A DNA stretch of 64,000 nt from Desulfitobacterium_A sp034927245 (GCF_034927245.1 NZ_JAYFQK010000018.1:62001-126000); one strand, 5' to 3'; positions 15,085-25,104 are shown, counted from the first letter of the stretch. Made by a program: numbers and translations. The notes: a model not told the origin generated them from the letters alone.

Positions 15085-17589
15085 ATGGGGTTATTAAAGA
15101 ACTTTCTAGATGATAATGCTCGGGAAGTAAAGAAATACCAGAAAAGGGTACGGGCTATCAACGAACTTGAACCGGAGATTCAAGCTTTAAACGATGAGGA
15201 TTTACGAGGCAAGACGGCGGAGTTTAAACAGAGGCTAGAAAATGGGGAAAGCCTGGATGATCTTTTACCGGAAGCTTTTGCAGTCGTTCGGGAAGCTTCA
15301 CGCCGGGTTATCGGGCAACGGCATTATGACGTACAGTTGATCGGCGGCATGGTTTTGCATGACGGCCGGATTGCCGAGATGCGTACCGGGGAAGGAAAAA
15401 CTCTCGTAGCGACCTTACCCTCTTACCTTAATGCTTTAACGGGTAAAGGAGTTCATATCGTTACGGTCAACGATTATTTGGCTCGCCGTGACAGTGAATG
15501 GATGGGTCAAATCCATAAATTTTTAGGATTATCCGTTGGTTTGATCGTTCATGGCTTAAATTATGCCGAACGCCGTGAAAGTTATGCTGCCGACATTACT
15601 TACGGAACGAATAATGAATTCGGTTTTGATTATTTGCGCGATAATATGGTCACGCGTCCGGACGGTCTGGTCCAGCGCGATCTCCATTATGCAATCGTGG
15701 ACGAAGTAGACTCCATTTTAATCGATGAAGCCCGTACACCTTTGATTATTTCCGGTGAGGCGGACAAGCCGACCGATTTATATTTTCGGGTTACTCAAAT
15801 CATTCCGCGCTTAAAGGCTGAGGAAGATTATAACCTGAATGAAAAAGACAAGGTTGTAACCCTTACCGAAAAGGGGATCAGCCGGGTTGAAACGATGCTG
15901 GGCGTGGATAACCTGTATGATGATGTTCACACCGAGTTAACTCATCATGTGAATCAAGCGTTAAAAGCCCATACCCTTTTTAAACGTGATCGTGATTATG
16001 TTGTTAAAGACGGCCAAGTCATTATTGTTGATGAATTTACGGGACGGCTGATGTTCGGACGTCGTTACAGCGAGGGACTGCACCAGGCTATTGAGGCCAA
16101 GGAAGGCGTCAAGATCGAGAGAGAATCACAAACCTTGGCAACGATTACCTTCCAAAATTATTTTAGGATGTTTGAAAAATTAGCGGGGATGACAGGTACG
16201 GCCTTAACAGAGGAGCCGGAATTTAAAAAGATTTATAAGCTCGATGTTGTTGAAATTCCTACGAATAAACCCGCTATCCGCCAGGATATACCGGATGTAG
16301 TATATCGTACGGAAAAGGGCAAGTATGAGGCTGTCGTTGAAGAAATCGTTAAACGGCATGCCAAAGGACAACCGGTTTTGGTAGGTACGGTTTCCGTTGA
16401 TAAATCCGAGAGATTGAGTGATTTGCTGGATAGAAAAGGCGTACCTCACCAAGTTTTGAATGCCAAATATCATGAAAAAGAGGCGGAGATTGTAGCCGGT
16501 GCCGGACAAAAGGATATGGTTACAATCGCGACAAATATGGCAGGCCGTGGTACGGATATTATCCTGGGTGAAGGAGTAGCCGCCCTGGGTGGTTTGCATA
16601 TCATAGGTACAGAACGCCATGAATCCCGAAGGATTGATAATCAGCTGCGCGGACGTGCCGGACGTCAGGGAGACCCCGGATCTTCGCAGTTCTTTATCTC
16701 ACTGGAGGACGATTTGATGCGTCTTTTCGGTGCTGAAAATATTATGGGCGTTATGGATAAACTGGGGATGGATGACAGCGTTCCGATTACTTCAAGAATG
16801 ATTACGCGTTCGATTGAGACAGCTCAACGCCGTGTTGAAAACCGTAACTTTGAGATTCGGAAAAACGTTTTGGATTATGACGATGTCATGAATCAACAAC
16901 GGGAAGTGATTTACGGACAGCGCCGCATGGTTCTGATGGGTGAAAATCTCCGTGAAAACATTATGGAGATGATCCGGAAAGAGGTTAATGATACCGTTGC
17001 AATGTTCAGCGGAGAAAGCCCCTATCCGGAAGAATGGGAATTAAACAGCTTTTTAGAATACCTCGATACCAACTTCTTACCTAACCATGATATTACTTCT
17101 GAGCAAGTAATGAATATGAATAAGGAAGAAGTCATCGAGTTATTGTATGACAAAACCGTAGCTTTATATGAGGCGAGAGAGAAGGCTTTTGGTCCGGAAC
17201 TGATGCGGGAAATCGAGCGTGCAGTGATGCTCCAAGTTGTGGACAGCAAATGGATGGATCATTTGGATGCGATGGATCAGATGCGCGAAGGAATTGGTCT
17301 GCGTGCCTACGGACAAAAGAATCCGCTTGTCGAGTACAAACATGAAGCGTTTGATATGTTCCAGGGTATGATTGATGCGATTCAGGAAGATATTGTTCGT
17401 TATATGATGAGGGTTACACCGCAGGTGAGAGAGCAAGTTCCGGAAGAACCTCAACATGTTCACACCAATCGTGATCAAGAGGAGGCTGCACGCCCGGTGC
17501 ATAATGAAGGCCCCAAAATCGGACGCAATGATCCTTGCCCCTGCGGGAGCGGGAAGAAGTATAAGAATTGCCACGGAGCGAACGAGTAA
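15085..17589 (+). CDS. secA: Preprotein translocase ATPase SecA
   Basis: The ATPase motor (834 residues) that drives proteins through SecYEG. The ATG at 15085 gives MGLLKNFLDDN, the usual family start, with AAAGGTGG eight bases before; an in-frame GTG at 15073 overlaps that ribosome binding site. Walker A is MRTGEGKT, DEAD-type box VDEVDSILIDEARTPL, and helicase motif GRAGRQGDPGSS. The C-terminus has the zinc-binding tail DPCPCGSGKKYKNCHG that contacts SecB or phospholipid. The length is normal. Confidence 0.97.
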   Translation: MGLLKNFLDDNAREVKKYQKRVRAINELEPEIQALNDEDLRGKTAEFKQRLENGESLDDLLPEAFAVVREASRRVIGQRHYDVQLIGGMVLHDGRIAEMRTGEGKTLVATLPSYLNALTGKGVHIVTVNDYLARRDSEWMGQIHKFLGLSVGLIVHGLNYAERRESYAADITYGTNNEFGFDYLRDNMVTRPDGLVQRDLHYAIVDEVDSILIDEARTPLIISGEADKPTDLYFRVTQIIPRLKAEEDYNLNEKDKVVTLTEKGISRVETMLGVDNLYDDVHTELTHHVNQALKAHTLFKRDRDYVVKDGQVIIVDEFTGRLMFGRRYSEGLHQAIEAKEGVKIERESQTLATITFQNYFRMFEKLAGMTGTALTEEPEFKKIYKLDVVEIPTNKPAIRQDIPDVVYRTEKGKYEAVVEEIVKRHAKGQPVLVGTVSVDKSERLSDLLDRKGVPHQVLNAKYHEKEAEIVAGAGQKDMVTIATNMAGRGTDIILGEGVAALGGLHIIGTERHESRRIDNQLRGRAGRQGDPGSSQFFISLEDDLMRLFGAENIMGVMDKLGMDDSVPITSRMITRSIETAQRRVENRNFEIRKNVLDYDDVMNQQREVIYGQRRMVLMGENLRENIMEMIRKEVNDTVAMFSGESPYPEEWELNSFLEYLDTNFLPNHDITSEQVMNMNKEEVIELLYDKTVALYEAREKAFGPELMREIERAVMLQVVDSKWMDHLDAMDQMREGIGLRAYGQKNPLVEYKHEAFDMFQGMIDAIQEDIVRYMMRVTPQVREQVPEEPQHVHTNRDQEEAARPVHNEGPKIGRNDPCPCGSGKKYKNCHGANE

Positions 17590-17915
17590 AAACGGGTGCT
17601 CAATTAATAAGGTAAAATAATTATTCTAAATAATTGAGAGAAATAGGTGAAGACTTTTTAGCAAGCCGTTATCAAACTTGGTGAAAACGCAGCATGCATA
17701 CGCAGGACGAAACACACGATGTGTTTCGCCGCCAACAGAGTCAGGAGACGATTTTGGCGGCGATGACACAGGACGTGTCAAGTGTCGAGTGTGCCATGGA
17801 CGGCAAAACACGAGACCATCCTGCCTCCCCAGATTAAGCGTTTGAACCTTAGTTTGATAGGCGAGCGCCACTGTCTGAACCTATTCTCGCAATTCTTTTG
17901 AAAGGGATGAAATAA
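17590..17915. other. Gene-free, palindrome-rich secA-prfB spacer
   Basis: The 326-base spacer carries no convincing gene. It contains the perfect hairpin CGAAACACA-CGA-TGTGTTTCG (17708-17728), a second perfect inverted repeat CGCCGCCAA (17727-17735) / TTGGCGGCG (17754-17762), and a weaker GACAC/GTGTC pair (17765-17779). These overlap, so alternative folds are possible. No T-run follows them. Spacer and function are unassigned. Confidence 0.6.
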
Positions 17916-19026
17916 GTGTTAGTAGCTGACTGGAAAAGAGAGCTTGAAAGTTTAGAAATGCGCTTGGCAGATTTGAGGGTTTCTCTTTGACGTCGCTTCG
18001 CGCAAGGATAAGATCAGTGTTTTAGAGCTTGAGCTTGGTCGTCCGAATTTCTGGGATGATCCTGATTCAGCCCAGAAAGTGATGCAGGAACTTTCATTTC
18101 AACAGGGAAAAGTGAAGATGTATGAGGATCTTCAGGCGAAATTTGAAGATTTGAATGCGCTTTATGAATTGGCGATGGAGGAAGAGGATAATTCTCTTGA
18201 ACCCGAGGTTGAAGCAGAAGTCAAGAAATTGCAAGATACTTTTGCGGGACTGGAACTTGAAATCCTTCTGAGTGATCCCTATGATAGGAACAATGCGATT
18301 ATCACGTTACATGCGGGTGCCGGCGGAACAGAGGCTCAGGATTGGGTTTCTATGCTCTATCGCATGTATGTCCGCTGGGGAGAACGCCGGGGCTATAAAG
18401 TAGAAACGATGGATTTGCTTCCGGGGGATGAGGCCGGAATCAAAAGTGCTACGATTTCGATCGTGGGTGAGAACGCTTACGGCTATGCTAAATCGGAAAA
18501 AGGAGTTCATCGCCTTGTGCGGATTTCACCGTTTGATGCCTCAGGCCGCAGGCATACCTCTTTTGCCTCGGTGGACGTCATTCCGGAGGTTGCCGAGGAT
18601 GATTCGGAGATAAAGATTGACCCGGAAGATTTAAGAGTGGACACCTATCGCTCAAGTGGAGCGGGCGGCCAACACGTTAACAAAACGAGCTCTGCGGTGC
18701 GGATTACACACCTGCCCACGGGAATTGTCGTCGCATGCCAGAGTGAGCGTTCACAAATTCAAAACAGAGCTTATGCTATGCGTGTCCTTCAAGCTAAGCT
18801 CTTAGAGCTTAAACGCCAGCAGCATGCGGATGAGATTTCCGAAATCCGCGGGGAGCAACAAGAAATTGCTTGGGGCAGCCAAATTCGCTCGTATGTCTTC
18901 CATCCCTACAATATGGTCAAAGACCATCGTACCAATGTGGAGACTGCAAATGTCTCTGCGGTTATGGATGGCGAGATTGATGATTTTATTGCGGCTTATC
19001 TCCAAACCACAAATAAGGATAAGTAA
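17916..19026 (+). CDS. prfB: Peptide chain release factor 2 (with programmed +1 frameshift)
   Basis: RF2 releases peptides at UGA and UAA. The full gene starts at GTG 17916 behind AAAGGGATG. Frame 1 ends after 24 codons at TGA 17988-17990. Reading continues in the +1 frame at GAC 17989, giving about 369 residues, the normal family length. The stop-recognition motif is VRISPF and the catalytic GGQ lies in GAGGQHVNKTSSAVRI. The in-frame TGA autoregulates synthesis: when RF2 is scarce, ribosomes shift instead of terminating. An annotation starting at the later ATG 18079 would miss the N-terminus. Confidence 0.96.
17975..17991 (+). promoter_or_regulatory. RF2 programmed frameshift site
   Basis: CTTTGAC (17985-17991) is the conserved slippery stop. 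GAGGG (17975-17979) is the Shine-Dalgarno-like stimulator. Five bases separate it from CTT, against three in E. coli prfB, so the stimulator is displaced slightly upstream. Confidence 0.92.
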
Positions 19027-19051
19027 TAGGCGAATCAATTCAATTGCTGTA

Positions 19052-19089
19052 ATATGAACTCATTATTTTAGGGATAATGGGTTCATATT
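19052..19089 (+). terminator. Probable terminator hairpin after prfB
   Basis: ATATGAACTCATTAT pairs with ATAATGGGTTCATAT through 15 positions with one wobble, around a seven-base loop. No long T-run follows, so termination may be partial. It is the only structure between prfB and the transketolase genes. Confidence 0.55.
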
Positions 19090-19151
19090 GTACATAAAAC
19101 AAAGATTGCAACACAAATTAGTAAAGTAATGTTTTAGGGAGGGATTTAAGC

Positions 19152-19982
19152 ATGTCAGTTCTCCAAGTGAAACGAACAGCGAATCAGCTTCGTCAAGATA
19201 TCATTACAGCGCTTGTACCGGCTAAATCAGGCCATCCCGGGGGGAGTCTGTCTGCAGCGGACATCGTGGCAACGTTATATTTCCATGAGATGCGCATTAA
19301 ACCCGAAGATCCCCATTGGCCGGAACGCGATCGTTTCGTTCTGTCTAAGGGTCATGCCGCACCTGTTCTTTATGCAGCTTTAGCTGAAAAAGGATTTTTC
19401 CCGAAGGAGGAACTCTTGGGCTTAAGACAAACCGGACGGATGCTCCAAGGGCATCCGGATATGAAAAGGGTCCCCGGTGTTGATATGTCGACAGGTTCCT
19501 TGGGACAAGGCTTATCCGCCGCCAATGGTATGGCTCTGGCCGGGAAATTAGATAAAAAAGATTATCGGGTGTATGTTTTGATGGGTGACGGCGAGATGGC
19601 CGAAGGTCAAATTTGGGAAGCGGCTATGGCCGCGGCTCATTACAAACTCGATAACGTCACAGGTATTTTAGATTATAACGGACTTCAGATCGACGGGTCG
19701 ACCGATCAGGTCATGTCAACAAGTCCTTTGCCGGATAAATGGAAATCCTTCGGCTGGCATGTGATCGAGGTTGACGGACATGATATCGAAGCGCTAATCG
19801 CGGCTTTTGCCGAAGCGAAGGCGACCAAAGGAAAACCTACTCTCTTGCTGGCTAAGACAATCAAAGGTAAAGGGATCTCCTTTATGGAGAACCAGGTTGG
19901 CTGGCATGGCAATGCGCCGAGCGCAGAACAAGGAGAACAAGCGCTTGCGGAATTAAGAGAGGAGGCATCACACCTTGGCTAA
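19152..19982 (+). CDS. Transketolase, N-terminal (TPP-binding) subunit
   Basis: A 276-residue half-transketolase of the split type common in Clostridia and archaea. It binds thiamine diphosphate for two-carbon transfer between sugar phosphates in the non-oxidative pentose phosphate pathway. GHPGGSLSAADIVATLYF is near the N-terminus, and the TPP motif runs from GDGEMAEGQ to LDYN (about residues 144-176). The ATG follows AGGGAGG. It overlaps the second subunit gene by eight bases, consistent with stoichiometric expression. Confidence 0.94.
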   Translation: MSVLQVKRTANQLRQDIITALVPAKSGHPGGSLSAADIVATLYFHEMRIKPEDPHWPERDRFVLSKGHAAPVLYAALAEKGFFPKEELLGLRQTGRMLQGHPDMKRVPGVDMSTGSLGQGLSAANGMALAGKLDKKDYRVYVLMGDGEMAEGQIWEAAMAAAHYKLDNVTGILDYNGLQIDGSTDQVMSTSPLPDKWKSFGWHVIEVDGHDIEALIAAFAEAKATKGKPTLLLAKTIKGKGISFMENQVGWHGNAPSAEQGEQALAELREEASHLG

Positions 19983-20910
19983 CCAAGCAACACGGGATGC
20001 TTATGGTAAGGCTTTAGTTGCCTTAGGAGCTGAAAATCCTGACATTATCGTTTTAGAGGCAGATTTGTCCAAGTCTACGAAAACCGCTGAATTCTCAAAG
20101 CATTATCCCGAACGTTTTTTTAACATGGGGATTGCCGAAGCGAATATGATGGGAACAGCCGCCGGATTTGCCACAACCGGAAAGATTCCGTTTGCAAGTA
20201 CCTTTGCTGTGTTTGCAACAGGCCGGGCTTTCGAGCAAATCCGTAACTCGATTGCTTATCCTAAACTTAATGTTAAAATTGCCGCAACACATGCCGGCAT
20301 AACGGTTGGCGAAGACGGCGGTTCCCATCAGGCGATCGAAGATGTGGCGATTATGCGCGCTCTGCCGAATATGACGGTTCTCGTTCCCGCCGATGGGGAA
20401 GAAACGCGTCAGGCCATTTATGCGGCGGCTAAATATCAGGGCCCTGTTTATATTCGTATGGGTCGTCTTGCTGTTCCTATGCTTTTCGATGAAAATTACA
20501 CGTTTGAGATTGGCAAGGCTAATGTTATCCGCGAGGGCTCCGATGTAACCTTATTTGCGAATGGTGTTATGGTTTCTGCAGCATTAGAGGCGGCAGAGGA
20601 ATTGGCCGGACGGGGAATTCAAGCGGCAGTTGTCAATGTCGCTTCTGTCAAACCGCTCGATCAGGAGACGATTGTGCGGATGGCAAAAGCCACGGGTGCT
20701 GTCGTTACAGCGGAAGAGCATACGATTATCGGCGGCTTGGGGAGCGCCGTGGCCGAGGTACTGGCGGAAAATGTACCAACGCCTATGGTAAGAGTCGGGA
20801 TTAAAGATAGTTTTGGTGAATCCGGACGCCCCTATGAATTATTAGAGAAATATGGCTTAACCGCAAGGCATATTGTCGAAGCCGTGGATAAGGTTTTAAA
20901 GAAGAAATAA
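19975..20910 (+). CDS. Transketolase, C-terminal subunit
   Basis: A 311-residue partner containing the pyrimidine-binding and C-terminal domains. GEDGGSHQAIEDVA carries the expected active-site residues, and EEHTIIGGLGSAVAE is in the C-terminal domain. The start is TTG 19975, inside the end of the preceding gene, with AGAGGAGG nine bases before. The two proteins together make one transketolase. A 1-deoxyxylulose phosphate synthase is less likely, because those are single chains. Confidence 0.94.
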   Translation: MANQATRDAYGKALVALGAENPDIIVLEADLSKSTKTAEFSKHYPERFFNMGIAEANMMGTAAGFATTGKIPFASTFAVFATGRAFEQIRNSIAYPKLNVKIAATHAGITVGEDGGSHQAIEDVAIMRALPNMTVLVPADGEETRQAIYAAAKYQGPVYIRMGRLAVPMLFDENYTFEIGKANVIREGSDVTLFANGVMVSAALEAAEELAGRGIQAAVVNVASVKPLDQETIVRMAKATGAVVTAEEHTIIGGLGSAVAEVLAENVPTPMVRVGIKDSFGESGRPYELLEKYGLTARHIVEAVDKVLKKK

Positions 20911-21079
20911 GTCACTGGTAAATATAACCTTTGTCATGTTGTCCCGAATCTGTGAAAATAGAGGAGGGGCTTTTTTTTATCCTAAATCCTAACAGGAAAT
21001 TCCTACCTCGCGTCGAATTGAAAAAGAGGTTAGAGGAAAAAAGGGAGCTGACACATTAAATGAGGAGGAAAGGGCTATT

Positions 21080-21766
21080 ATGATTCAGTTTACAAATGTT
21101 TCGAAGATATACTCGAATGGTGCCAGGGCCCTTGTCGATATTAACCTAAAGATTGAAAACGGCGAATTCATCTTTCTAGTGGGTCCAAGCGGTGCAGGAA
21201 AATCGACGCTTATTCGCTTGCTTTATCGTGAGGAAACTCCGACTCGCGGTCAGGTCACTATCGATGGAAAAAATCTTTTGCGGATGAAAGATTCCGATGT
21301 CCCGCACCTTCGGAGAAATATTGGCGTGATATTTCAGGATTTCCGATTATTGCCGACTAAAACGGTATTCGAGAACGTGGCCTTTGCTCAAGAGGTTATC
21401 GGTGTAGAAAAGAATGAAGTCAAAAAACGGACCCGGGAGGTACTCGATCTTGTGGGATTAGCCACCAAGGAAAAGGTTTTTCCGAATGAACTTTCCGGAG
21501 GAGAGCAACAACGGGTTTCCGTTGCCCGGGCGATTGTGAATAGGCCTGCTTTACTCGTAGCGGACGAGCCTACGGGTAACCTTGACCCGGATACGTCATG
21601 GGAGATTATGGATTTGCTTTACAACATTAACAAACGGGGCACAACGGTTGTCATGGCAACACATGCCCGGGATATTGTAGATCAAATGCAAAAACGGGTT
21701 GTGGCGATCGAAGACGGAAGAATTGTTCGGGACGATCTCCAGGGAGGATATGGATATGTCAATTAA
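21080..21766 (+). CDS. ftsE: Cell division ATP-binding protein FtsE
   Basis: A 228-residue ABC ATPase partner of FtsX. Walker A is GPSGAGKST, the signature ELSGGEQQR and Walker B LLVADEPTGNLDP. FtsEX does not transport; it relays division or elongation cues to cell-wall hydrolases outside. Here the next gene after ftsX encodes a coiled-coil M23 protein, its likely target. GAGGAGG lies upstream of the ATG. The 169-base spacer before it shows no clear promoter. Confidence 0.95.
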   Translation: MIQFTNVSKIYSNGARALVDINLKIENGEFIFLVGPSGAGKSTLIRLLYREETPTRGQVTIDGKNLLRMKDSDVPHLRRNIGVIFQDFRLLPTKTVFENVAFAQEVIGVEKNEVKKRTREVLDLVGLATKEKVFPNELSGGEQQRVSVARAIVNRPALLVADEPTGNLDPDTSWEIMDLLYNINKRGTTVVMATHARDIVDQMQKRVVAIEDGRIVRDDLQGGYGYVN

Positions 21767-22640
21767 CTCCTTGAAGTATATGGTGCAAGTCGTTTTCAAG
21801 TCGATACGCCGAAATTTTTGGCTAAGTCTCGCTTCAGTCTTAACGGTAATGGTTGCTCTTGTGATTTTAGGGGCATCTGCTTTCTTCTTCCTTAACGCCA
21901 ATAACATGGCTAAAGACTTTGAATCTCAAGTTGAAATAGCGGTATTTGCCGACGATAATGTGAGCCGTGACGATATTCAAAAATTGCAAAAGCAGGTTGA
22001 AGGATTAAGCGGAGTAGCCTCAGTGGAATTAACTCCAAAAGAAAAGGTTTTAAATGATTTCTCGCAGTCCATGGGATCGAGTAATCTTGTATCTGATTTA
22101 GGGGGGACCAATCCTTTTCCAGATAAACTATCGGTGCAAGTCACTGACCCTCAACAGGTTCAGGAGGTTGCCGATCAGATTAAAACGCTGAAGGGCGTAG
22201 GAAAAGTCCGCTACGGGCAGGGCGTAGTGGACCAGCTTTTGAACTTTACCCATTGGTTGCGCTGGATTGGTATTGGTATTGTCATCGCCTTTGCGGCGGC
22301 ATCCTTAGTTTTAATTTCCCTTAATATTAAAATGAATGTTTTCTCACGGCGGCGTGAGATTCAGATTATGAAATTGGTGGGAGCAAGCAATTGGTTTATT
22401 CGAGGGCCTTTTCTAATTGAGGGGATGTTTCTTGGGTTCCTCGGAGGACTGCTCGCGATTCTAATCGTTGGTTTTGGTTATCAATGGCTGGCAGGATATA
22501 TCAGCTCCAGCTTAACGTTTATGCCAATCGTTCAGGATGCCGGCATGATTGCCCAAGTGCTGGCTATGATTATCTTGGCAGGTATGGCAATTGGGGCGAT
22601 AGGCAGTGTTATTTCACTTCGCAAGTTTCTTAAGGTCTAA
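21756..22640 (+). CDS. ftsX: Cell division permease-like protein FtsX
   Basis: A four-TM membrane protein. I start it at ATG 21756 (MSINSLKYM), eight bases after GGAGG and overlapping ftsE by 11 bases; the longer frame from 21699 lies inside ftsE. The extracellular loop between TM1 and TM2 (about 50-170) would contact the hydrolase activator. RRREIQIMKLVGAS is the cytoplasmic coupling region of the family. It gives 294 residues, normal for Gram-positive FtsX. Confidence 0.94.
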   Translation: MSINSLKYMVQVVFKSIRRNFWLSLASVLTVMVALVILGASAFFFLNANNMAKDFESQVEIAVFADDNVSRDDIQKLQKQVEGLSGVASVELTPKEKVLNDFSQSMGSSNLVSDLGGTNPFPDKLSVQVTDPQQVQEVADQIKTLKGVGKVRYGQGVVDQLLNFTHWLRWIGIGIVIAFAAASLVLISLNIKMNVFSRRREIQIMKLVGASNWFIRGPFLIEGMFLGFLGGLLAILIVGFGYQWLAGYISSSLTFMPIVQDAGMIAQVLAMIILAGMAIGAIGSVISLRKFLKV

Positions 22641-22674
22641 AGTTTAACCGACTAGATGTAAAGGGAGGGGAAAA

Positions 22675-23808
22675 ATGTATAGAAAATGGGTAGTATCCCT
22701 GATTATATCGGGTACATTACTCGGAAGTACAGTTCTTCCGCTCCAGGCGGGGGAACTCAACGACGCGATGGATCAGCAAAAAGGTTTACAACAAAAACAA
22801 AATCAAATTCAAGGCAAGTTAAATGATTTGACTTATTCCGAGGACAAGCTTAAGACGCAAATTCAAACGTTGTCAACGCAAATCACTTCCGCAAAAGCGG
22901 AATTAAGCCAAAAACAAGAGTCATATAATCAAGCTCAAAAGAAAGTTGCCGCTTCCGAAAAAGAACTGGAAAAACGCAATCAGGCGCTTGAGGAGCGGCG
23001 TGGGGTATTGCAGAAACGAGTCAGGGTTATTTACGAAGAAGGTCAGCTCAGCTATTTGGAGATTCTTTTTCAATCGACTGACTTAAGCGATTTCATTACC
23101 CGTCTGGAGTACTTTACCAGGCTGGTGGAAAATGATCAGAAAATACTGGCGGATATTCAAACTGAAAAAGAAAATATAGAACAGAAAACGAAGGAGCTGC
23201 AGTCTCAGCGTGATCAGGCGGCAGAGCTTCAAGTACAGGCAGCAAAGGTAAAAAGTGATTTAGACAGCAAGAATCAGCAATATCAAACCGCTCTCAATGA
23301 TAATAAAAAGGCACAGGATGCATTATCGGAACAGAATAAGCAATTGGCTAAGGACTCTGCGGCGATTGCTGAGAAAATCCGTCAATTAACATCATCCTCA
23401 TCGGGGAAAGTTTTAGGGACGATAAATACTTATCCTCTACCGGGCTATTATGAAGTAAGCAGCCCTTATGGCTGGCGAATTCACCCCGTAACGGGCGAGA
23501 AAAGTCTACATACGGGAACGGACATTCCTGCTCCGGGGGGAACCGCAATTCTTGCCGCAGGTACCGGCAAGGTGATTATGGCAGGCTGGTATGGAGCCTA
23601 CGGCAACGCGGTTATTATCGATCACGGAGGAGGTTATACTTCCCTTTATGGTCATCAGTCTCGGATTGGAGTCTCCGTAGGAGATCAAGTTAAAGCCGGA
23701 GATGTTATTGGTTATGTGGGTACGACAGGCTGGAGCACAGGCAACCATCTGCATTTTGAAGTACGTGTTAACGGAAACCCCACTGATCCGCTGCAATTTT
23801 TTCGTTAG
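22675..23808 (+). CDS. M23 murein hydrolase activator / peptidase (EnvC-like)
   Basis: A 377-residue exported protein with a signal peptide (about 1-26). Residues 27-240 are a long Gln/Lys/Glu-rich coiled coil. The C-terminal LytM domain has HTGTDIPAPGG, HGGGYTSLYGH and GNHLHFEV, so the zinc-ligand His and Asp residues look present and the enzyme may be active, unlike degenerate EnvC. It is immediately downstream of ftsEX, matching the known FtsEX-coiled-coil-LytM partnership. AGGGAGGGG precedes the ATG. Confidence 0.92.
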   Translation: MYRKWVVSLIISGTLLGSTVLPLQAGELNDAMDQQKGLQQKQNQIQGKLNDLTYSEDKLKTQIQTLSTQITSAKAELSQKQESYNQAQKKVAASEKELEKRNQALEERRGVLQKRVRVIYEEGQLSYLEILFQSTDLSDFITRLEYFTRLVENDQKILADIQTEKENIEQKTKELQSQRDQAAELQVQAAKVKSDLDSKNQQYQTALNDNKKAQDALSEQNKQLAKDSAAIAEKIRQLTSSSSGKVLGTINTYPLPGYYEVSSPYGWRIHPVTGEKSLHTGTDIPAPGGTAILAAGTGKVIMAGWYGAYGNAVIIDHGGGYTSLYGHQSRIGVSVGDQVKAGDVIGYVGTTGWSTGNHLHFEVRVNGNPTDPLQFFR

Positions 23809-23916
23809 TATGAGTGCACTGGGATGAGCATATAATAGCACAGGGTTTGTCTTAATGTTGAGCTGCAAGGCATAGAGATTGAGCGTGGCTGCAGTAGCGG
23901 GTAGGAAGGGGCTAGA

Positions 23917-25101
23917 ATGTTGCAAGAGAGAGATTGGAAAGACTTTTTTAAGCGTGTCGGGTTAGTTGTGGGCGTTGTTAGTATAATCTTTACCGTAGTG
24001 GTTGGCGGGTTCATGATTGCAAACTGGCAGACTGTGGGGAGGCTGGCCCGTGTAGTCCGACTTGTCCAGGCGGATTATTTAGAAGGAACTTCGGCGCCCC
24101 AGCTTATTGAGGGTGCGACACGAGGGATTGTCGATTCCTTGAATGATCCTTATTCAGTGTATATGGACGCCGAGGAAAATACCCAGCTCATGGAACAGAT
24201 TGAAGGAAAGTTTGGCGGAGTCGGAATTATTATCAGCCTTAAGGATCCTAATAAACTAGTCGTCTTACGCCCGATTAAAAATTCTCCGGCAGCGAAAGCA
24301 GGCGTGGAGACGGGTGATGTAATAACAAAGATTGACGATCAAGATGCAACCGCGATTCCTCAGGACAAAGCCGTTGCTTTAATGCGTGGAGATCCGGGAA
24401 CAAAAGTTTCTTTAACGATCTATCGTGAAAGTACGAAGCAGACGCTGAGTGTCCCCTTAACGCGGGAAGCCATTTCCGTACCTACGGTTGACGGCGAAGC
24501 TTTGCCCGGTAATCCCGATATTGCCTATATCGATATCTCCCAATTCTCAACAAATACGGCCAATGAATTAAAAAGTGTTCTTAACTCAATGGATATATCC
24601 AAATATAAGGGAATTATTCTCGACCTGCGCTATAATCACGGCGGTGAGTTAGATGCTGCAGTAGGGGTTGCCAGTCGCTTTGTTCAACCGGGTCCCGTTG
24701 TTTACATCGTGGATAATCAAGGACATACGGTCACCAAATCGGCAGAAGATAATTTCCTGGGTAAGCCTTTTGTAGTCTTGGTTAATGAAGAAAGCGCATC
24801 AGCTTCGGAAATTGTTGCGGGCGCGATTAAAGATCGGGGAACGGGAACCCTAGTCGGGGTAAAGACATTCGGTAAAGGAATTGTCCAAACCATATTCCAG
24901 CTTGATGCAGGAACGAGCGTTAAACTGACGACTGCAAAATATTTAACCCCGAATAAAATCGATATTCATAAAAAAGGAATTGAACCGGATGTACAGGTGG
25001 AGTTAAAGAAAGGTGAAGATGCGACAATCTCGCCTACGGATAAAAAATTTGACTCCCAGCTGAGTCAAGCTGTGAAGGTTCTACGGGGGCAAATAAAATA
25101 G
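23917..25101 (+). CDS. Carboxy-terminal processing protease (S41)
   Basis: A 394-residue CtpA/B-type serine protease with one N-terminal membrane segment (about 20-38). A PDZ domain (about 90-180) includes EGKFGGVGIII and ETGDVITKIDDQDA. The catalytic Ser lies in NEESASASEIVAG and the Lys in VKTFGKGIVQ, the Ser-Lys dyad of the family. It acts outside the membrane on protein tails, in Bacillus including sporulation signalling. It is 108 bases after the M23 gene, a frequent pairing. Confidence 0.94.
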   Translation: MLQERDWKDFFKRVGLVVGVVSIIFTVVVGGFMIANWQTVGRLARVVRLVQADYLEGTSAPQLIEGATRGIVDSLNDPYSVYMDAEENTQLMEQIEGKFGGVGIIISLKDPNKLVVLRPIKNSPAAKAGVETGDVITKIDDQDATAIPQDKAVALMRGDPGTKVSLTIYRESTKQTLSVPLTREAISVPTVDGEALPGNPDIAYIDISQFSTNTANELKSVLNSMDISKYKGIILDLRYNHGGELDAAVGVASRFVQPGPVVYIVDNQGHTVTKSAEDNFLGKPFVVLVNEESASASEIVAGAIKDRGTGTLVGVKTFGKGIVQTIFQLDAGTSVKLTTAKYLTPNKIDIHKKGIEPDVQVELKKGEDATISPTDKKFDSQLSQAVKVLRGQIK

Positions 25102-25104
25102 AGA

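Noticed and set aside
17626..17871. 81-codon minus-strand frame in the secA-prfB spacer
   Set aside because: No ribosome binding site or recognisable protein pattern; the region is better explained by palindromes.
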